Assembly (NCBI GenBank): GCA_963764195.1
Contig: CAVXRG010000002.1
Span: 443,807-507,806 of the forward strand
Length of the DNA stretch: 64,000 nt
Source of the DNA: JBDSSS01 sp963764195
GTDB taxonomy: Bacteria; Actinomycetota; Actinomycetes; Actinomycetales; Dermatophilaceae
Direction of reading: 5' to 3'
Shown here: in pieces, positions 1 to 8,209 of the stretch
Position numbering within the stretch: position 1 is the first letter of the stretch
How the letters are laid out: every line of letters begins with the position of its first letter
Position numbers and translations under genes: made by a program
The notes under the pieces: generated by a model
What the model was told of the DNA's origin: nothing
Database searches by the model: none
The model's input: only the letters and a program-made list of their open reading frames with translations

Positions 1-1094
1 ACGGCGGCGCCATCGCCGACCGTTTCGACCGCCGGGCCGTCGCCCTCATCGCGTCGCTGGTCGCCTGGGGTTCGACCGTGACGCTCGCGACGATCGCCTG
101 GCTCGGGGCCCCGACGGTCTGGCCGTTCTACGTCATCACGACGGTCAACGCGGTGGCCGCGACGGTCGCGTCGGCGACCCGGCAGGCGATCGTGCCCCGC
201 CTGCTCCCGGTGGAGATGCTGCCCAAGGCCGCCGCGCTGCTCGGGATCTCGACGGGCCTGATGGTGACCGTCGGCCCCGGCGTCGCCGGCGTGCTCGTCG
301 CGCGCGTCGGCTACGCCTGGACCTACACCGTCGACGTCGTCCTCTTCGTCGCCGGCTTCCTCGGCCTCTGGGCGCTGCCCCGGATCCAGCCGGTCGGGGG
401 CCGTCCCGTCGTCGGGGGCCTGCGGTCTGTCCTCGACGGGCTGTCCCACCTGCGGAGCTGGCCCAACGTGCGGATGAGCTTCGTCGTCGACCTCATCGCG
501 ATGACCTTCGGGCAGCCGATGGTCCTCTTCCCGGCGGTCGGGGCGATCGTCATCGGCGGTGGGTCCGTCACGGCGGGAGCGCTGCTCGCGGCCTTCGCCG
601 TGGGCAGCATCCTGTCGAGCCTCGCGTCGGGGCGCCTGACCGGGCTGCGCTGGCAGGGTCGGGCGATCCGCGCCTCGATCGTCGTCTACGGGGTGGCCGT
701 GCTCGGCTTCGGCCTCGTGCTCGCCACGTTGATGCTCTCGGGCCACGCCGTGGCCTCCCGCGACTTCGCCGACGTCAGCCGACCCGCGCTCGTCGTGGGC
801 GGCCTCTGCCTCGCCGTGGCCGGGGGCGCCGACAACGTCAGCTCGATCTTCCGCCAGTCGATCCTGCAGGCGGCCGTGCCCGACCACGTCCGCGGCCGGA
901 TCCAGGGCGTGTTCACCGTCGTGGTCACCGGCGGACCGAGGCTCGGCCAGATGTTCGCCGGAACGCTCGCGACGCTGACGGTCACCTGGGTGCCCGCGGT
1001 CGTGGGCGGCATCCTCGTCGTGCTGCTCGTCGTCGTCACCGTGGCGCGGGTGCCGTCCTTCCGCGACTACGACGCCCTCGACCCGCGGCCCTGA
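1..1094 (+). CDS. MFS exporter, 5' end cut by window edge
   Basis: Major facilitator superfamily exporter, probably of the EntS/MFS_3 type. The reading frame is already open at base 3 and runs 363 residues to a TGA. It begins inside the cytoplasmic loop between helices 2 and 3: GGAIADRFDRRA matches MFS motif A (G-x-x-x-D-R-x-x-R-R). The rest shows about ten hydrophobic segments and a late conserved loop (PDHVRGRIQGVF) usual in actinobacterial members of this group. About 50 residues are missing upstream. The substrate cannot be read from sequence. It converges on galE with a 38-base gap that holds three copies of a 10-bp repeat. Confidence 0.85.
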   Translation, partial: GGAIADRFDRRAVALIASLVAWGSTVTLATIAWLGAPTVWPFYVITTVNAVAATVASATRQAIVPRLLPVEMLPKAAALLGISTGLMVTVGPGVAGVLVARVGYAWTYTVDVVLFVAGFLGLWALPRIQPVGGRPVVGGLRSVLDGLSHLRSWPNVRMSFVVDLIAMTFGQPMVLFPAVGAIVIGGGSVTAGALLAAFAVGSILSSLASGRLTGLRWQGRAIRASIVVYGVAVLGFGLVLATLMLSGHAVASRDFADVSRPALVVGGLCLAVAGGADNVSSIFRQSILQAAVPDHVRGRIQGVFTVVVTGGPRLGQMFAGTLATLTVTWVPAVVGGILVVLLVVVTVARVPSFRDYDALDPRP

Positions 1095-1103
1095 GCGTCA
1101 GTC

Positions 1104-1133
1104 CAGGGCGGGTCAGGGCGGGTCAGGGCGGTT
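1104..1133. repeat. 10-bp tandem repeat, 3 copies
   Basis: Three consecutive copies of CAGGGCGGGT, the last with one change, fill the gap between the convergent MFS gene and galE. No function is evident. Confidence 0.6.
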
Positions 1134-2149
1134 CAGGCGTCGGGGTAGCCGGTGGGGTTCCCGCTCTGCCAGCGCCACTGGTCGGCGCACATGTCGTCCA
1201 TCGTCCGCGTCGCGCTCCAGCCGAGCTCCACGTTGGCCTTGTGGGGGTCGGCGAAGGACTCGGCCAGGTCTCCGGCGCGGCGACCCACGACCTCGTAGGG
1301 CAGCTCGCGCCCGACGGCCCGCTCGAAGGAGTGCAGCACCTCGAGCACCGACGTGCCGTGGCCGGTGCCGAGGTTCCACGTCGACACCGGTTCGTCGGTC
1401 GAGCCGAGCCGGGTGAGGGCGGCGAGGTGGCCGGCGGCGAGGTCCTCGACGTGGATGTAGTCGCGCAGCGGCGTCCCGTCGGGCGTCGGGTAGTCGTCGC
1501 CGAAGACCTTGAGGGCCTCGCGCCGCCCGACGGCGACCTGCGCGATGAAGGGCATGAGGTTGTTGGGGATTCCCTGCGGGTCCTCGCCCAGCGTGCCGCT
1601 CGCGTGGGCGCCGACCGGGTTGAAGTAGCGCAGCAGGGCGATCCGCCACGAGGGGTCCGACGCGGCGACGTCGCGCAGGATCTGCTCGATCATCACCTTG
1701 GTCCACCCGTAGGGGTTCGTCGCGGCGGTCGGCATCTCCTCGACGAGCGGCGGGGGGTTGTGGCCGTAGACGGTGGCGCTGCTGCTGAAGACGAGCTTGG
1801 CGACGCCGTGCCGTCGCATCGCACGCACGAGGGAGAAGGTCGTCTCGAGGTTGTTCTCGTAGTACTCGAGCGGCTTCTCGACGCTCTCGCCGACCGCCTT
1901 GAGCCCGGCGAAGTGGATGACCGCGTCGATCGGCTCGGTGGCGAAGAGGTGCTCGGTCTTGTCCCGGTCGCGCAGGTCGAAGGCCTGGACCGGCAGGTGG
2001 GTGTCGGTGAGCGCCTCGAGCCGGTTGATGACCGTCGGCTTGCTGTTGGCGAAGTTGTCGACGATGAGCACGTCGTGCCCCGCCGCGATGAGCTGGACCA
2101 CGGTGTGCGAGCCGATGTAACCGGCTCCCCCGCTGACGAGTACGCGCAT
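1133..2149 (-). CDS. galE: UDP-glucose 4-epimerase
   Basis: Interconverts UDP-glucose and UDP-galactose with bound NAD, for the Leloir pathway and for galactosyl units of the cell envelope. The protein has 338 residues, the family's normal size. It is an extended short-chain dehydrogenase with an N-terminal nucleotide motif (GGAGYIGSH, residues 7-15), a Ser-rich strand (SSSAT, about 122-126) and the catalytic Y147-x-x-x-K151 in NPYGWTK. The start is the ATG at 2149, with AGGG seven bases upstream. No other Leloir gene is next to it, so an envelope role is as likely as galactose catabolism. Confidence 0.93.
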   Translation of the reverse strand: MRVLVSGGAGYIGSHTVVQLIAAGHDVLIVDNFANSKPTVINRLEALTDTHLPVQAFDLRDRDKTEHLFATEPIDAVIHFAGLKAVGESVEKPLEYYENNLETTFSLVRAMRRHGVAKLVFSSSATVYGHNPPPLVEEMPTAATNPYGWTKVMIEQILRDVAASDPSWRIALLRYFNPVGAHASGTLGEDPQGIPNNLMPFIAQVAVGRREALKVFGDDYPTPDGTPLRDYIHVEDLAAGHLAALTRLGSTDEPVSTWNLGTGHGTSVLEVLHSFERAVGRELPYEVVGRRAGDLAESFADPHKANVELGWSATRTMDDMCADQWRWQSGNPTGYPDA

Positions 2150-2178
2150 GGCCTCACCCTAGCGAGGCCGGCGAATCG

Positions 2179-3156
2179 TCAGGCGAGCGCGAGGGCGAGC
2201 AGGCCGACGGGGACGGCGAGCAGGCCGACCGCGAAGGCGTACATCCCGACCGCGACGACCCTCGTCGGTATGCCGGCCACCCGGCGTGCGTCGAGCAGCT
2301 CGATCCGCACGCGCGCGGCCGAGGGCCCCTCGCGCACGGCCATCGTGCCGGAGGGTTTCGGGCCGCCCGCCATCCGGACGATGGCCCGACCCGTCGCCAC
2401 TGCGCTCGTCGCGTGCACGGCCGACCGGTCGGCGAGCACCTCGATGAGCAGGTTCACCTCGCCGAGGGCCTCGGGCGATCGGACGAAGCCGGGGACGGCC
2501 TCGTGCACGACGGTGAAGAACTCGGCGACGAGGTCGTGCCGGGCGGCGAGGTGGGCGCGCTCGTGGGCGATGACGGCTCGGACCTCGTCGGCGGGGAGCT
2601 GGTCAAGGGCTCCGCGGGTCACGACCACGCGTCGGCGCAGGCCGGGCACGCAGTAGGCGGTGGGCGTCGGGTGGTCGAGGACGCGCAGCTGGTCGGTGGG
2701 CACGCCGCCCGGCCGGGGCGCCCCGCTGGTCTGCGTCTCCGGGGCAGTCGCCGCCTCGACCTGCTCGTAGGCCGCGGGGAGGCCGAGCAGGTCGACGAGC
2801 TCCCGGTGGGTGCGGCGCACCGCCCGGAGGCGGCGCCCGACCCGGTGCCCGGACAGGAGCAGCCGCGCCGCGACGATCGCGGTGACGAGGACTGCCGCCC
2901 CCAGGGCGAGCGTCCGCCCCGGACCGGACTGCGACCCGGCCCAGAGGCCGACCCCGGCGGGGGCGGCGAACAGGGCGGCGAGCACGGCCGCCACCGTCGT
3001 GGCCTGCCAGACGACGAGGGCGGGCCGCGGCGCCCGGCGGAAGGCGGTCATCCGGGCGAGCACCCGCGGGACCGGCCAGGCCAGCAGCACGGCGAGCGAG
3101 AGGAGCGCGAGGGGCACGAGGGGCACGAGGGGCACGAGGGGCACGGTCGCGGACAC
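2179..3156 (-). CDS. M56 (BlaR1-like) membrane metalloprotease
   Basis: Integral-membrane zinc protease of the M56 family, 325 residues. Hydrophobic segments lie near residues 8-30, 47-68, 82-100 and at the C terminus (about 300-323). The zinc motif HERAH is at 198-202, in the loop expected to face the cytoplasm. It lacks the extracellular penicillin-sensor domain of true BlaR1, like the short forms common in actinobacteria. It follows the blaI-type repressor gene by a few bases, so by family precedent it should cleave that repressor when a signal arrives; the signal is unknown. No beta-lactamase gene lies nearby. The N terminus contains PLVPLVPLVPL, encoded by a 9-bp tandem repeat. Confidence 0.85.
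   Translation of the reverse strand: MSATVPLVPLVPLVPLALLSLAVLLAWPVPRVLARMTAFRRAPRPALVVWQATTVAAVLAALFAAPAGVGLWAGSQSGPGRTLALGAAVLVTAIVAARLLLSGHRVGRRLRAVRRTHRELVDLLGLPAAYEQVEAATAPETQTSGAPRPGGVPTDQLRVLDHPTPTAYCVPGLRRRVVVTRGALDQLPADEVRAVIAHERAHLAARHDLVAEFFTVVHEAVPGFVRSPEALGEVNLLIEVLADRSAVHATSAVATGRAIVRMAGGPKPSGTMAVREGPSAARVRIELLDARRVAGIPTRVVAVGMYAFAVGLLAVPVGLLALALA
3112..3147. repeat. 9-bp tandem repeat in M56 gene start
   Basis: Four copies of GGGCACGAG (the last diverged) encode the Val-Pro-Leu repeats at the N terminus of the M56 protease. In-frame slippage would lengthen or shorten the region before the first membrane segment. Confidence 0.7.
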
Positions 3157-3161
3157 GCGTG

Positions 3162-3611
3162 TCAGGCCCGACGCCGGGTCCCGTCCCGGAGGTCCCCGTC
3201 CGCCGGTGCAGCTCGGGTCCCCTCGCGGGACTCGAGCTCGGCGAGTGCCTCGCGCAGCTCGTCGATCACCTGGGGGCTCGACTCGTCGAGGAAGTGCAGC
3301 AGGGCGTTGCGTCGCTCCGCGCCGGCGAGCTCACCAAGGGTGTGGTGCAGCGTCTCGGAGGTCAGCTGCTCACGGCTGTAGGCCTCGGTGTATCGCCAGG
3401 CGCGCCCGTCGCGCTCCCGGTTGACGAGGTCCTTCTTCGACATCCGGTCGAGCACGGTCATGACCGTCGTGTAGGCCAGCCCCCGCTCGACGCCGATCCG
3501 GTCGTGCACCTCGCGGACCGTCAGACCGCTCGGGTGGGCCCGATCCGATGTCCAGAGCAGCTCCATGACGGCGCGCTCGAGGTCGCCGAGGCGGTTGCGG
3601 GGGGTGGGCAT
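3162..3611 (-). CDS. BlaI/MecI/CopY-family repressor
   Basis: Winged-helix DNA-binding repressor of the penicillinase-repressor family, 149 residues. The N-terminal half (residues 8-80) has the typical layout: LGDLERAVMELLW, then the recognition helix region around GLAYTTVMTVLDRM and the wing KKDLVNRERDGRAWRY. The C-terminal helices (about 85-125) should form the dimer and contain the protease-sensitive site. The ATG at 3611 has GGAG eight bases upstream. It is transcribed ahead of the M56 protease, the usual order for a repressor and its inactivating protease. Known relatives regulate beta-lactam responses or respiratory genes; the adjacent cyd genes are possible targets, but that is inference from position only. 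Confidence 0.9.
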   Translation of the reverse strand: MPTPRNRLGDLERAVMELLWTSDRAHPSGLTVREVHDRIGVERGLAYTTVMTVLDRMSKKDLVNRERDGRAWRYTEAYSREQLTSETLHHTLGELAGAERRNALLHFLDESSPQVIDELREALAELESREGTRAAPADGDLRDGTRRRA

Positions 3612-3660
3612 CTCGTTCTCCGGTTCGTGCGGTGGGCCTGGGTGGCGATGGACGATGCGG

Positions 3661-5433
3661 TCAGGTGGGCGTCGGGGTGCGGGGCGGGGTGAGGTGCACG
3701 ACCGTGTCGAAGCGGTCGAGGCCCTCGGGGCGGTGGGTCACCATGATGATGGTCCGGGTCGGGTCGTCGCGCTCGGCCGCCATCAGGTCGTCGATGACCG
3801 CGGTCGCGGTCGGCGGGTCGAGGTGCGCCACCGGCTCGTCGAGCAGGATGACGGGTCGACCGCTGAGCAGCGCCCGGGCGATGCCGAGACGGGCACGCTC
3901 GCCGCCCGACAGGCCGCGCCCTCCCTCGCCGAGCACCGTGTCGAGGCCCTCGGGCAGGTCGGCGAGGAGGGCGCCGAGCCCCGCGCGCCCGAGGGCCCCG
4001 GCCACGGTGGCGTCGTCGGCCTCGGGGGCGGCGAGGAGCAGGTTGTGCCGCACGCTCGTCGCGAACACGTGGGGCTCGTCGTCGACGACGGCGACGAGGG
4101 CCCGGACCCCCTCGAGCGGAAGGGCCGTGACGTCGGCCCCGCCGAGGTGGACCGTCCCGGACGACGGGTCGAGGTGGCGGGCGAGGACCGCGAGCAGCGT
4201 CGACTTGCCCGATCCGTTCGGACCCGTGACGGCGAGCCGGGCCCCGGGCTCGATCGTGAGGTCGAGCGGTCCGAGGTCGGTGCGCTCACCCGTCCACGAC
4301 GCGGTGACACCGACGCACTCGATGCGGGGCGGTCGTCCGTCAAGGGAGCGGATCGCCCACTCGTCGCCGGTGTCGTTGCCGGTGTCGTCGCCGGTGTCGT
4401 CGCCGGTGTCGTCGCCGGGGTCGTGACTGGGCCTGGCGCTGGACACGGCAACGGCGGCCACCGCGGGCTCGAGTGCGAGCAGGCCGCGCACCCGCTCGGC
4501 GCTGCCGGTGGCCCGCGCGAGGGCCCGCATCGCGTCGACAAGGGGAGTGATCGCCTCGGTGACGGCGACCGGGGTCAGCACGAGCAGGGCCTTGACCGGC
4601 GCGCTCACGCCGAGGTCGCGCGTGACGAGGGCGACGGCGACCACGGCCGCACCGACCGCGAGGAGGAATCCGCCGGAGGTGAGCGCCCGCCCGGTGCTGA
4701 GCCGGCGCGTCGCGCGGTCGAGCCCTGCGTGAGCGTCGTCGAGCCAGCCGAGCGCGGTCGTCCACCCGCCGACCGCCCGCAGCTGCTGGGCCTGGCCCGT
4801 GGTCAGCTCACTGACCCGGGCCACCTCGGCCCGCGCGACGAGCAGCTCGCCCAGCCAGCGGGACTCGAGCGACAGGGCGACGCGGCACAGGGTGGCCACG
4901 ACGAGGGCGAGGGCGAGCAGGACGGCCGCGGCCACCGGGGCCAGGGCCGCGGTCACGGCGATGACGATGCCGCCGGCGAGGACGGTGGAGATGACCGGCA
5001 CCGTCACCCGCACCTGCGCGTCGACCTCGTCGGTGAGGTCCTCGACGACACCGGTGAGCACGTCGGACCGGCGCCGACGACCGAGTCGGGCGGGGGTGAG
5101 GGGGATGAGAGCGGCATACGCCTCGGTGCGCCGGTCGGCGAGCATCCCCAGCGCGGCGTCGTGGCTCGTGAGGCGCTCGGCGTAGCGGAAGGCGGGCCGG
5201 GCCATCCCGAACGCGCGGACCGCGACGATGGCGGTGAGCAGGGTGAGGATGGGGGGCATCTGGGACGCGGACACGATGAGCCAGCCCGAGGTCGCGGTCA
5301 GGGCCATCCCCGACGCGGTGGCGAGCCCGCCGAGGAGCCCGCCCTTGACCGTCCCCGCCGCGGGTCGCCAGACCGGTCGCGAGGCTGTGCCCGGTGCTGC
5401 TGGTGTCACGGCCGAGGCGGTCCGTGTGCTCAT
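3661..5433 (-). CDS. cydC: Thiol reductant ABC exporter, CydC subunit
   Basis: One half of the CydDC heterodimer, an inner-membrane ABC exporter of glutathione or cysteine-type thiols (and linked to heme) needed to assemble cytochrome bd. The 590-residue protein has a six-helix membrane domain (about residues 20-310), then a nucleotide-binding domain with Walker A GPNGSGKST near 405, signature LSGGERARLGIARALL near 505 and Walker B VILLDEP near 527. The linker carries an acidic GDDT repeat encoded by a 12-bp tandem repeat. The start overlaps the cydD stop by 4 bases (ATGA), so translation is coupled. Last gene of cydABDC. Confidence 0.9.
   Translation of the reverse strand: MSTRTASAVTPAAPGTASRPVWRPAAGTVKGGLLGGLATASGMALTATSGWLIVSASQMPPILTLLTAIVAVRAFGMARPAFRYAERLTSHDAALGMLADRRTEAYAALIPLTPARLGRRRRSDVLTGVVEDLTDEVDAQVRVTVPVISTVLAGGIVIAVTAALAPVAAAVLLALALVVATLCRVALSLESRWLGELLVARAEVARVSELTTGQAQQLRAVGGWTTALGWLDDAHAGLDRATRRLSTGRALTSGGFLLAVGAAVVAVALVTRDLGVSAPVKALLVLTPVAVTEAITPLVDAMRALARATGSAERVRGLLALEPAVAAVAVSSARPSHDPGDDTGDDTGDDTGNDTGDEWAIRSLDGRPPRIECVGVTASWTGERTDLGPLDLTIEPGARLAVTGPNGSGKSTLLAVLARHLDPSSGTVHLGGADVTALPLEGVRALVAVVDDEPHVFATSVRHNLLLAAPEADDATVAGALGRAGLGALLADLPEGLDTVLGEGGRGLSGGERARLGIARALLSGRPVILLDEPVAHLDPPTATAVIDDLMAAERDDPTRTIIMVTHRPEGLDRFDTVVHLTPPRTPTPT
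4361..4420. repeat. 12-bp tandem repeat in cydC linker
   Basis: Five copies of a 12-bp unit (TCGTCGCCGGTG on the plus strand) encode the Gly-Asp-Asp-Thr repeats between the membrane and ATPase domains of CydC. Two copies carry single changes. Confidence 0.8.
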
Positions 5434-7127
5434 GACCGGCCTCCCGCCGTGTTCCGGTGCGCCGGCTCGAAACGGTGCTCGAGGGGGCTCGTACCCGCTT
5501 CGGTCCCCGTGTCTCGTCCCGCGACGCGGCGGGTCAGGTGCAGGTGCGTCTGAGCCGTCCTGACGAGCTCGGGACGGTGGGTGACCGCGACGACGACCCG
5601 GCGCCGGGCCAGCTCGACGATGAGGGCGTTGATCTGCTCGGCGGCCTCCGTGTCGAGGTGGGCGGTCGGCTCGTCGAGGAGCAGGACCGGCTCGGGGGCG
5701 AGCACCGCGCGGGCGAGTGCGAGCCGCTGGCGCTGGCCTGCCGACACGCCGAAACCGTCGTCACCGAGCCGCGCGGCGAGGCCGTGGTCGAGGCTCGCCA
5801 CGACCCCCTCGACCCCGACGGCGCGCAGCGCGTCCCAGATCCGGGCGTCCGAGGCCGGGTGGGCGAGCGTCAGGGACTCGCGGATGGGCCCCCCGACGAG
5901 GAACGGCCGCTGGGTCAGGTAGTGGGAGTCCGGGGCGGTGACGGTGCCGGCGGTCGGCCGGCGCAGGCCGGCGAGCAGGTCGAGCAGCGTCGACTTGCCG
6001 ACGCCGGACGGTCCGGTGACGACGGTCAGGCCCGGCCCGAGGTCGAGGTCGAGACCGGAGACGACGTCGACGGACGACCCGGCGTAGCGGTAGCCGAGGT
6101 CCCGGGCGACGACCCGACGACGCCGCGACTGGGGGCCGGTCGTGCTCGCACTCGCCGGCTCTGGAGCGGGTTCGGGAGCGGGTTCGGGAGCGGGTTCGGT
6201 GAGCTGGGTGAGCAGCGTGTCGAGCGCGACGGCCCCGTCGGCGGCCGCGTGGTACTCGGCGCCCACGCGCCGGATCGGCCAGTAGGCCTCGGGTGCGAGA
6301 AGGATCGCGACGAGCGCCGGACCGAGCGCCACCCCGCCGCCGGCCAGCCGCAGCCCGACCGTCACGGCGACGATGGCGACGGAGATCGTCGCGAGCAGCT
6401 CGAGCGCGGCCGAGCTGAGGAAGGCGATCCGCAGCGTCTCCATCGTCGCGCGCCGGTGCCGGTCGCTCACGTCTCGGATCGTCTCCGTCTGGCGACCGGC
6501 TCGGCCGTAGGACACGAGGGTCGGCAGCCCGCGCACCACGTCGAGGAAGTGGCCGGAGAGTGCGGCGAGGGCCGCCCAGCGCCGCTGCGTCGACTCAGCC
6601 GTTGCCGATCCGATCAGGGCCGCGAAGAGGGGCAGCAGCGGCAGGGTGAGCACGACGACGAGGGCGCTGCGCCAGTCGACGGCGAGCAGGGTCAGCACCG
6701 CGAGGACCGGCACGACCGCGGCGGTCACGAGGGTCGGCAGGAAGCGCGCGGCATACGGTTCGATCGAGGTGACGCCCCCCGTCGCGAGCGCCACCGCGGC
6801 CCCGCTCTCGGGCCGGGAGTCGGCGTCGAGGCGACCCCACCGGCGCAGGAGCGCCGAGCGCAGCGCCGTCGACACGGTGACACCGGCCCAGGCCGAGACC
6901 ATCTCGCCGGCGCCGGCCAGCAGGGCCCGCGCCACGAAGAGGCCGGTCAGCCAGGCGAGCGGGACGAGCAGGCCGGACCCGTCGACGACCGCGACGACGA
7001 GGGCCGAGAGGGCGAACGCCGTCCCGATCGTCACGGCCCCGGAGGCGATCCCGAGGGCGCCGAGGGCGGCGACGGGCCTCCGGGCGGCGGGGACCGCCCG
7101 GAGCAGACGTGGGTCGAAGGGCTTCAT
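5430..7127 (-). CDS. cydD: Thiol reductant ABC exporter, CydD subunit
   Basis: Partner of CydC in the exporter required for cytochrome bd maturation. The 565-residue protein has six membrane helices (about residues 20-300), then an ATPase domain with Walker A TGPSGVGKST near 375, signature VSAGQRQRLALARAVL and Walker B PVLLLDEPTAHLD. The linker holds PAPEPAPEPAPEP, encoded by a 12-bp repeat at 6163-6198, so both subunits carry repeat-encoded linkers. The gene follows cydB by 18 bases and overlaps cydC by 4 bases. It starts at the ATG at 7127. Confidence 0.9.
   Translation of the reverse strand: MKPFDPRLLRAVPAARRPVAALGALGIASGAVTIGTAFALSALVVAVVDGSGLLVPLAWLTGLFVARALLAGAGEMVSAWAGVTVSTALRSALLRRWGRLDADSRPESGAAVALATGGVTSIEPYAARFLPTLVTAAVVPVLAVLTLLAVDWRSALVVVLTLPLLPLFAALIGSATAESTQRRWAALAALSGHFLDVVRGLPTLVSYGRAGRQTETIRDVSDRHRRATMETLRIAFLSSAALELLATISVAIVAVTVGLRLAGGGVALGPALVAILLAPEAYWPIRRVGAEYHAAADGAVALDTLLTQLTEPAPEPAPEPAPEPASASTTGPQSRRRRVVARDLGYRYAGSSVDVVSGLDLDLGPGLTVVTGPSGVGKSTLLDLLAGLRRPTAGTVTAPDSHYLTQRPFLVGGPIRESLTLAHPASDARIWDALRAVGVEGVVASLDHGLAARLGDDGFGVSAGQRQRLALARAVLAPEPVLLLDEPTAHLDTEAAEQINALIVELARRRVVVAVTHRPELVRTAQTHLHLTRRVAGRDTGTEAGTSPLEHRFEPAHRNTAGGRS
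6163..6198. repeat. 12-bp tandem repeat in cydD linker
   Basis: Three copies of GGAGCGGGTTCG encode the Pro-Ala-Pro-Glu repeats of the CydD linker. Confidence 0.75.
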
Positions 7128-7145
7128 CAGGTGACCAGGTGGACC

Positions 7146-8195
7146 TCAGCGGTTCACCGGCTCCAGGGGGGCGTCGTCGGGGATGTGGGTCGTCGCGAGG
7201 CGCTGGCGGAAGACCCAGTAGGTCCAGCCCTGGTAGAGCAGCACGATCGGGGTGAAGACCACCGCGACGATCGTCATCACCTTGAGCGTGTAGTCGGTGC
7301 TCGACGCGTTGGCGATGGTGAGGTTCCACGCGGGGTCGAGCGAGCTCGGCATGACGTTGGGGAAGAGCATCAGGAAGTACGTCGCCACAGCCATCGCGAT
7401 GGTCACCGCGGTGCCGATGAAGGCCCAGCCCTCGCGGCCGACCCGGTTGGCCCAGATCGCGGCGAGCAGCGATCCCGCGGCGACGACCGTCGTCACCCAC
7501 GAGCCGAGCTTGCCGTCGCTGGCCCCGAGCACGAGGAGCAGGACGACCGCGAGCAGGGCGGCGACGACCCCGACCCGCTGGGCGATGCTCCGGGCCTCGT
7601 GACGGATCCGGCCGTCGGTCTTGAGCGCGACGAAGATCGCGCCGTGGGTGAGGAAGAGTGCGACGAAGACGAGCCCCCCGAGCAGGCCGACCGGGTTGAG
7701 CAGGGTGAAGAGGTTGCCGACGTACTCCTTGTCGGCGTTGATCGGCACCCCACGCACGACGTTGGTCAGCGCGACCCCCCAGAGCAGGGCCGGGGCGAGC
7801 GACCCCCAGAAGATCGCCTGGTCCCAGCGCGCCTTCCACGTGGCCCCGGGACGCTTGTGGCGGTACTCGAAGCCGAGGTTGCGCACGATGAGCGCGACGA
7901 GGATGAGCAGCAGGGGCAGGTAGAAGCCGCTGAACATCGTCGCGTACCAGTTCGGGAAGGCCGCGAAGGTCGCGCCGCCCGCGGTGAGCACCCACACCTC
8001 GTTGCCGTCCCAGACGGGGCCGATCGTGGTGAGCAGCAGGCGGCGCCGCTTCTCGCCGTCGGCCCGGTCGGTGGCGTAGCGCTTGCCGCCGAGCACGGGC
8101 AGGAGCATGCCGACGCCGAAGTCGAAGCCCTCGAGGACGAAGTAGCCGGTCCACAGCACGCCGAGGACGATGAACCAGAACGTTGCGAGATCCAT
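7146..8195 (-). CDS. cydB: Cytochrome bd oxidase subunit II
   Basis: Second subunit of the quinol:oxygen oxidoreductase cytochrome bd, an oxidase with high oxygen affinity that works at low oxygen and resists inhibitors of the heme-copper oxidases. The 349-residue protein starts MDLATFWFIVLGVLWTGYF and has the early FDFGVGMLLP motif, with about eight hydrophobic segments, typical for the family. It lies 14 bases after cydA and 18 bases before cydD, in one operon. Confidence 0.95.
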   Translation of the reverse strand: MDLATFWFIVLGVLWTGYFVLEGFDFGVGMLLPVLGGKRYATDRADGEKRRRLLLTTIGPVWDGNEVWVLTAGGATFAAFPNWYATMFSGFYLPLLLILVALIVRNLGFEYRHKRPGATWKARWDQAIFWGSLAPALLWGVALTNVVRGVPINADKEYVGNLFTLLNPVGLLGGLVFVALFLTHGAIFVALKTDGRIRHEARSIAQRVGVVAALLAVVLLLVLGASDGKLGSWVTTVVAAGSLLAAIWANRVGREGWAFIGTAVTIAMAVATYFLMLFPNVMPSSLDPAWNLTIANASSTDYTLKVMTIVAVVFTPIVLLYQGWTYWVFRQRLATTHIPDDAPLEPVNR

Positions 8196-8209
8196 GGTGG
8201 TCAGCCCTT

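Noticed and set aside
2179..3611. Beta-lactam resistance locus
   Set aside because: The M56 protein lacks a penicillin-binding sensor domain and no beta-lactamase or mecA-like gene is present.
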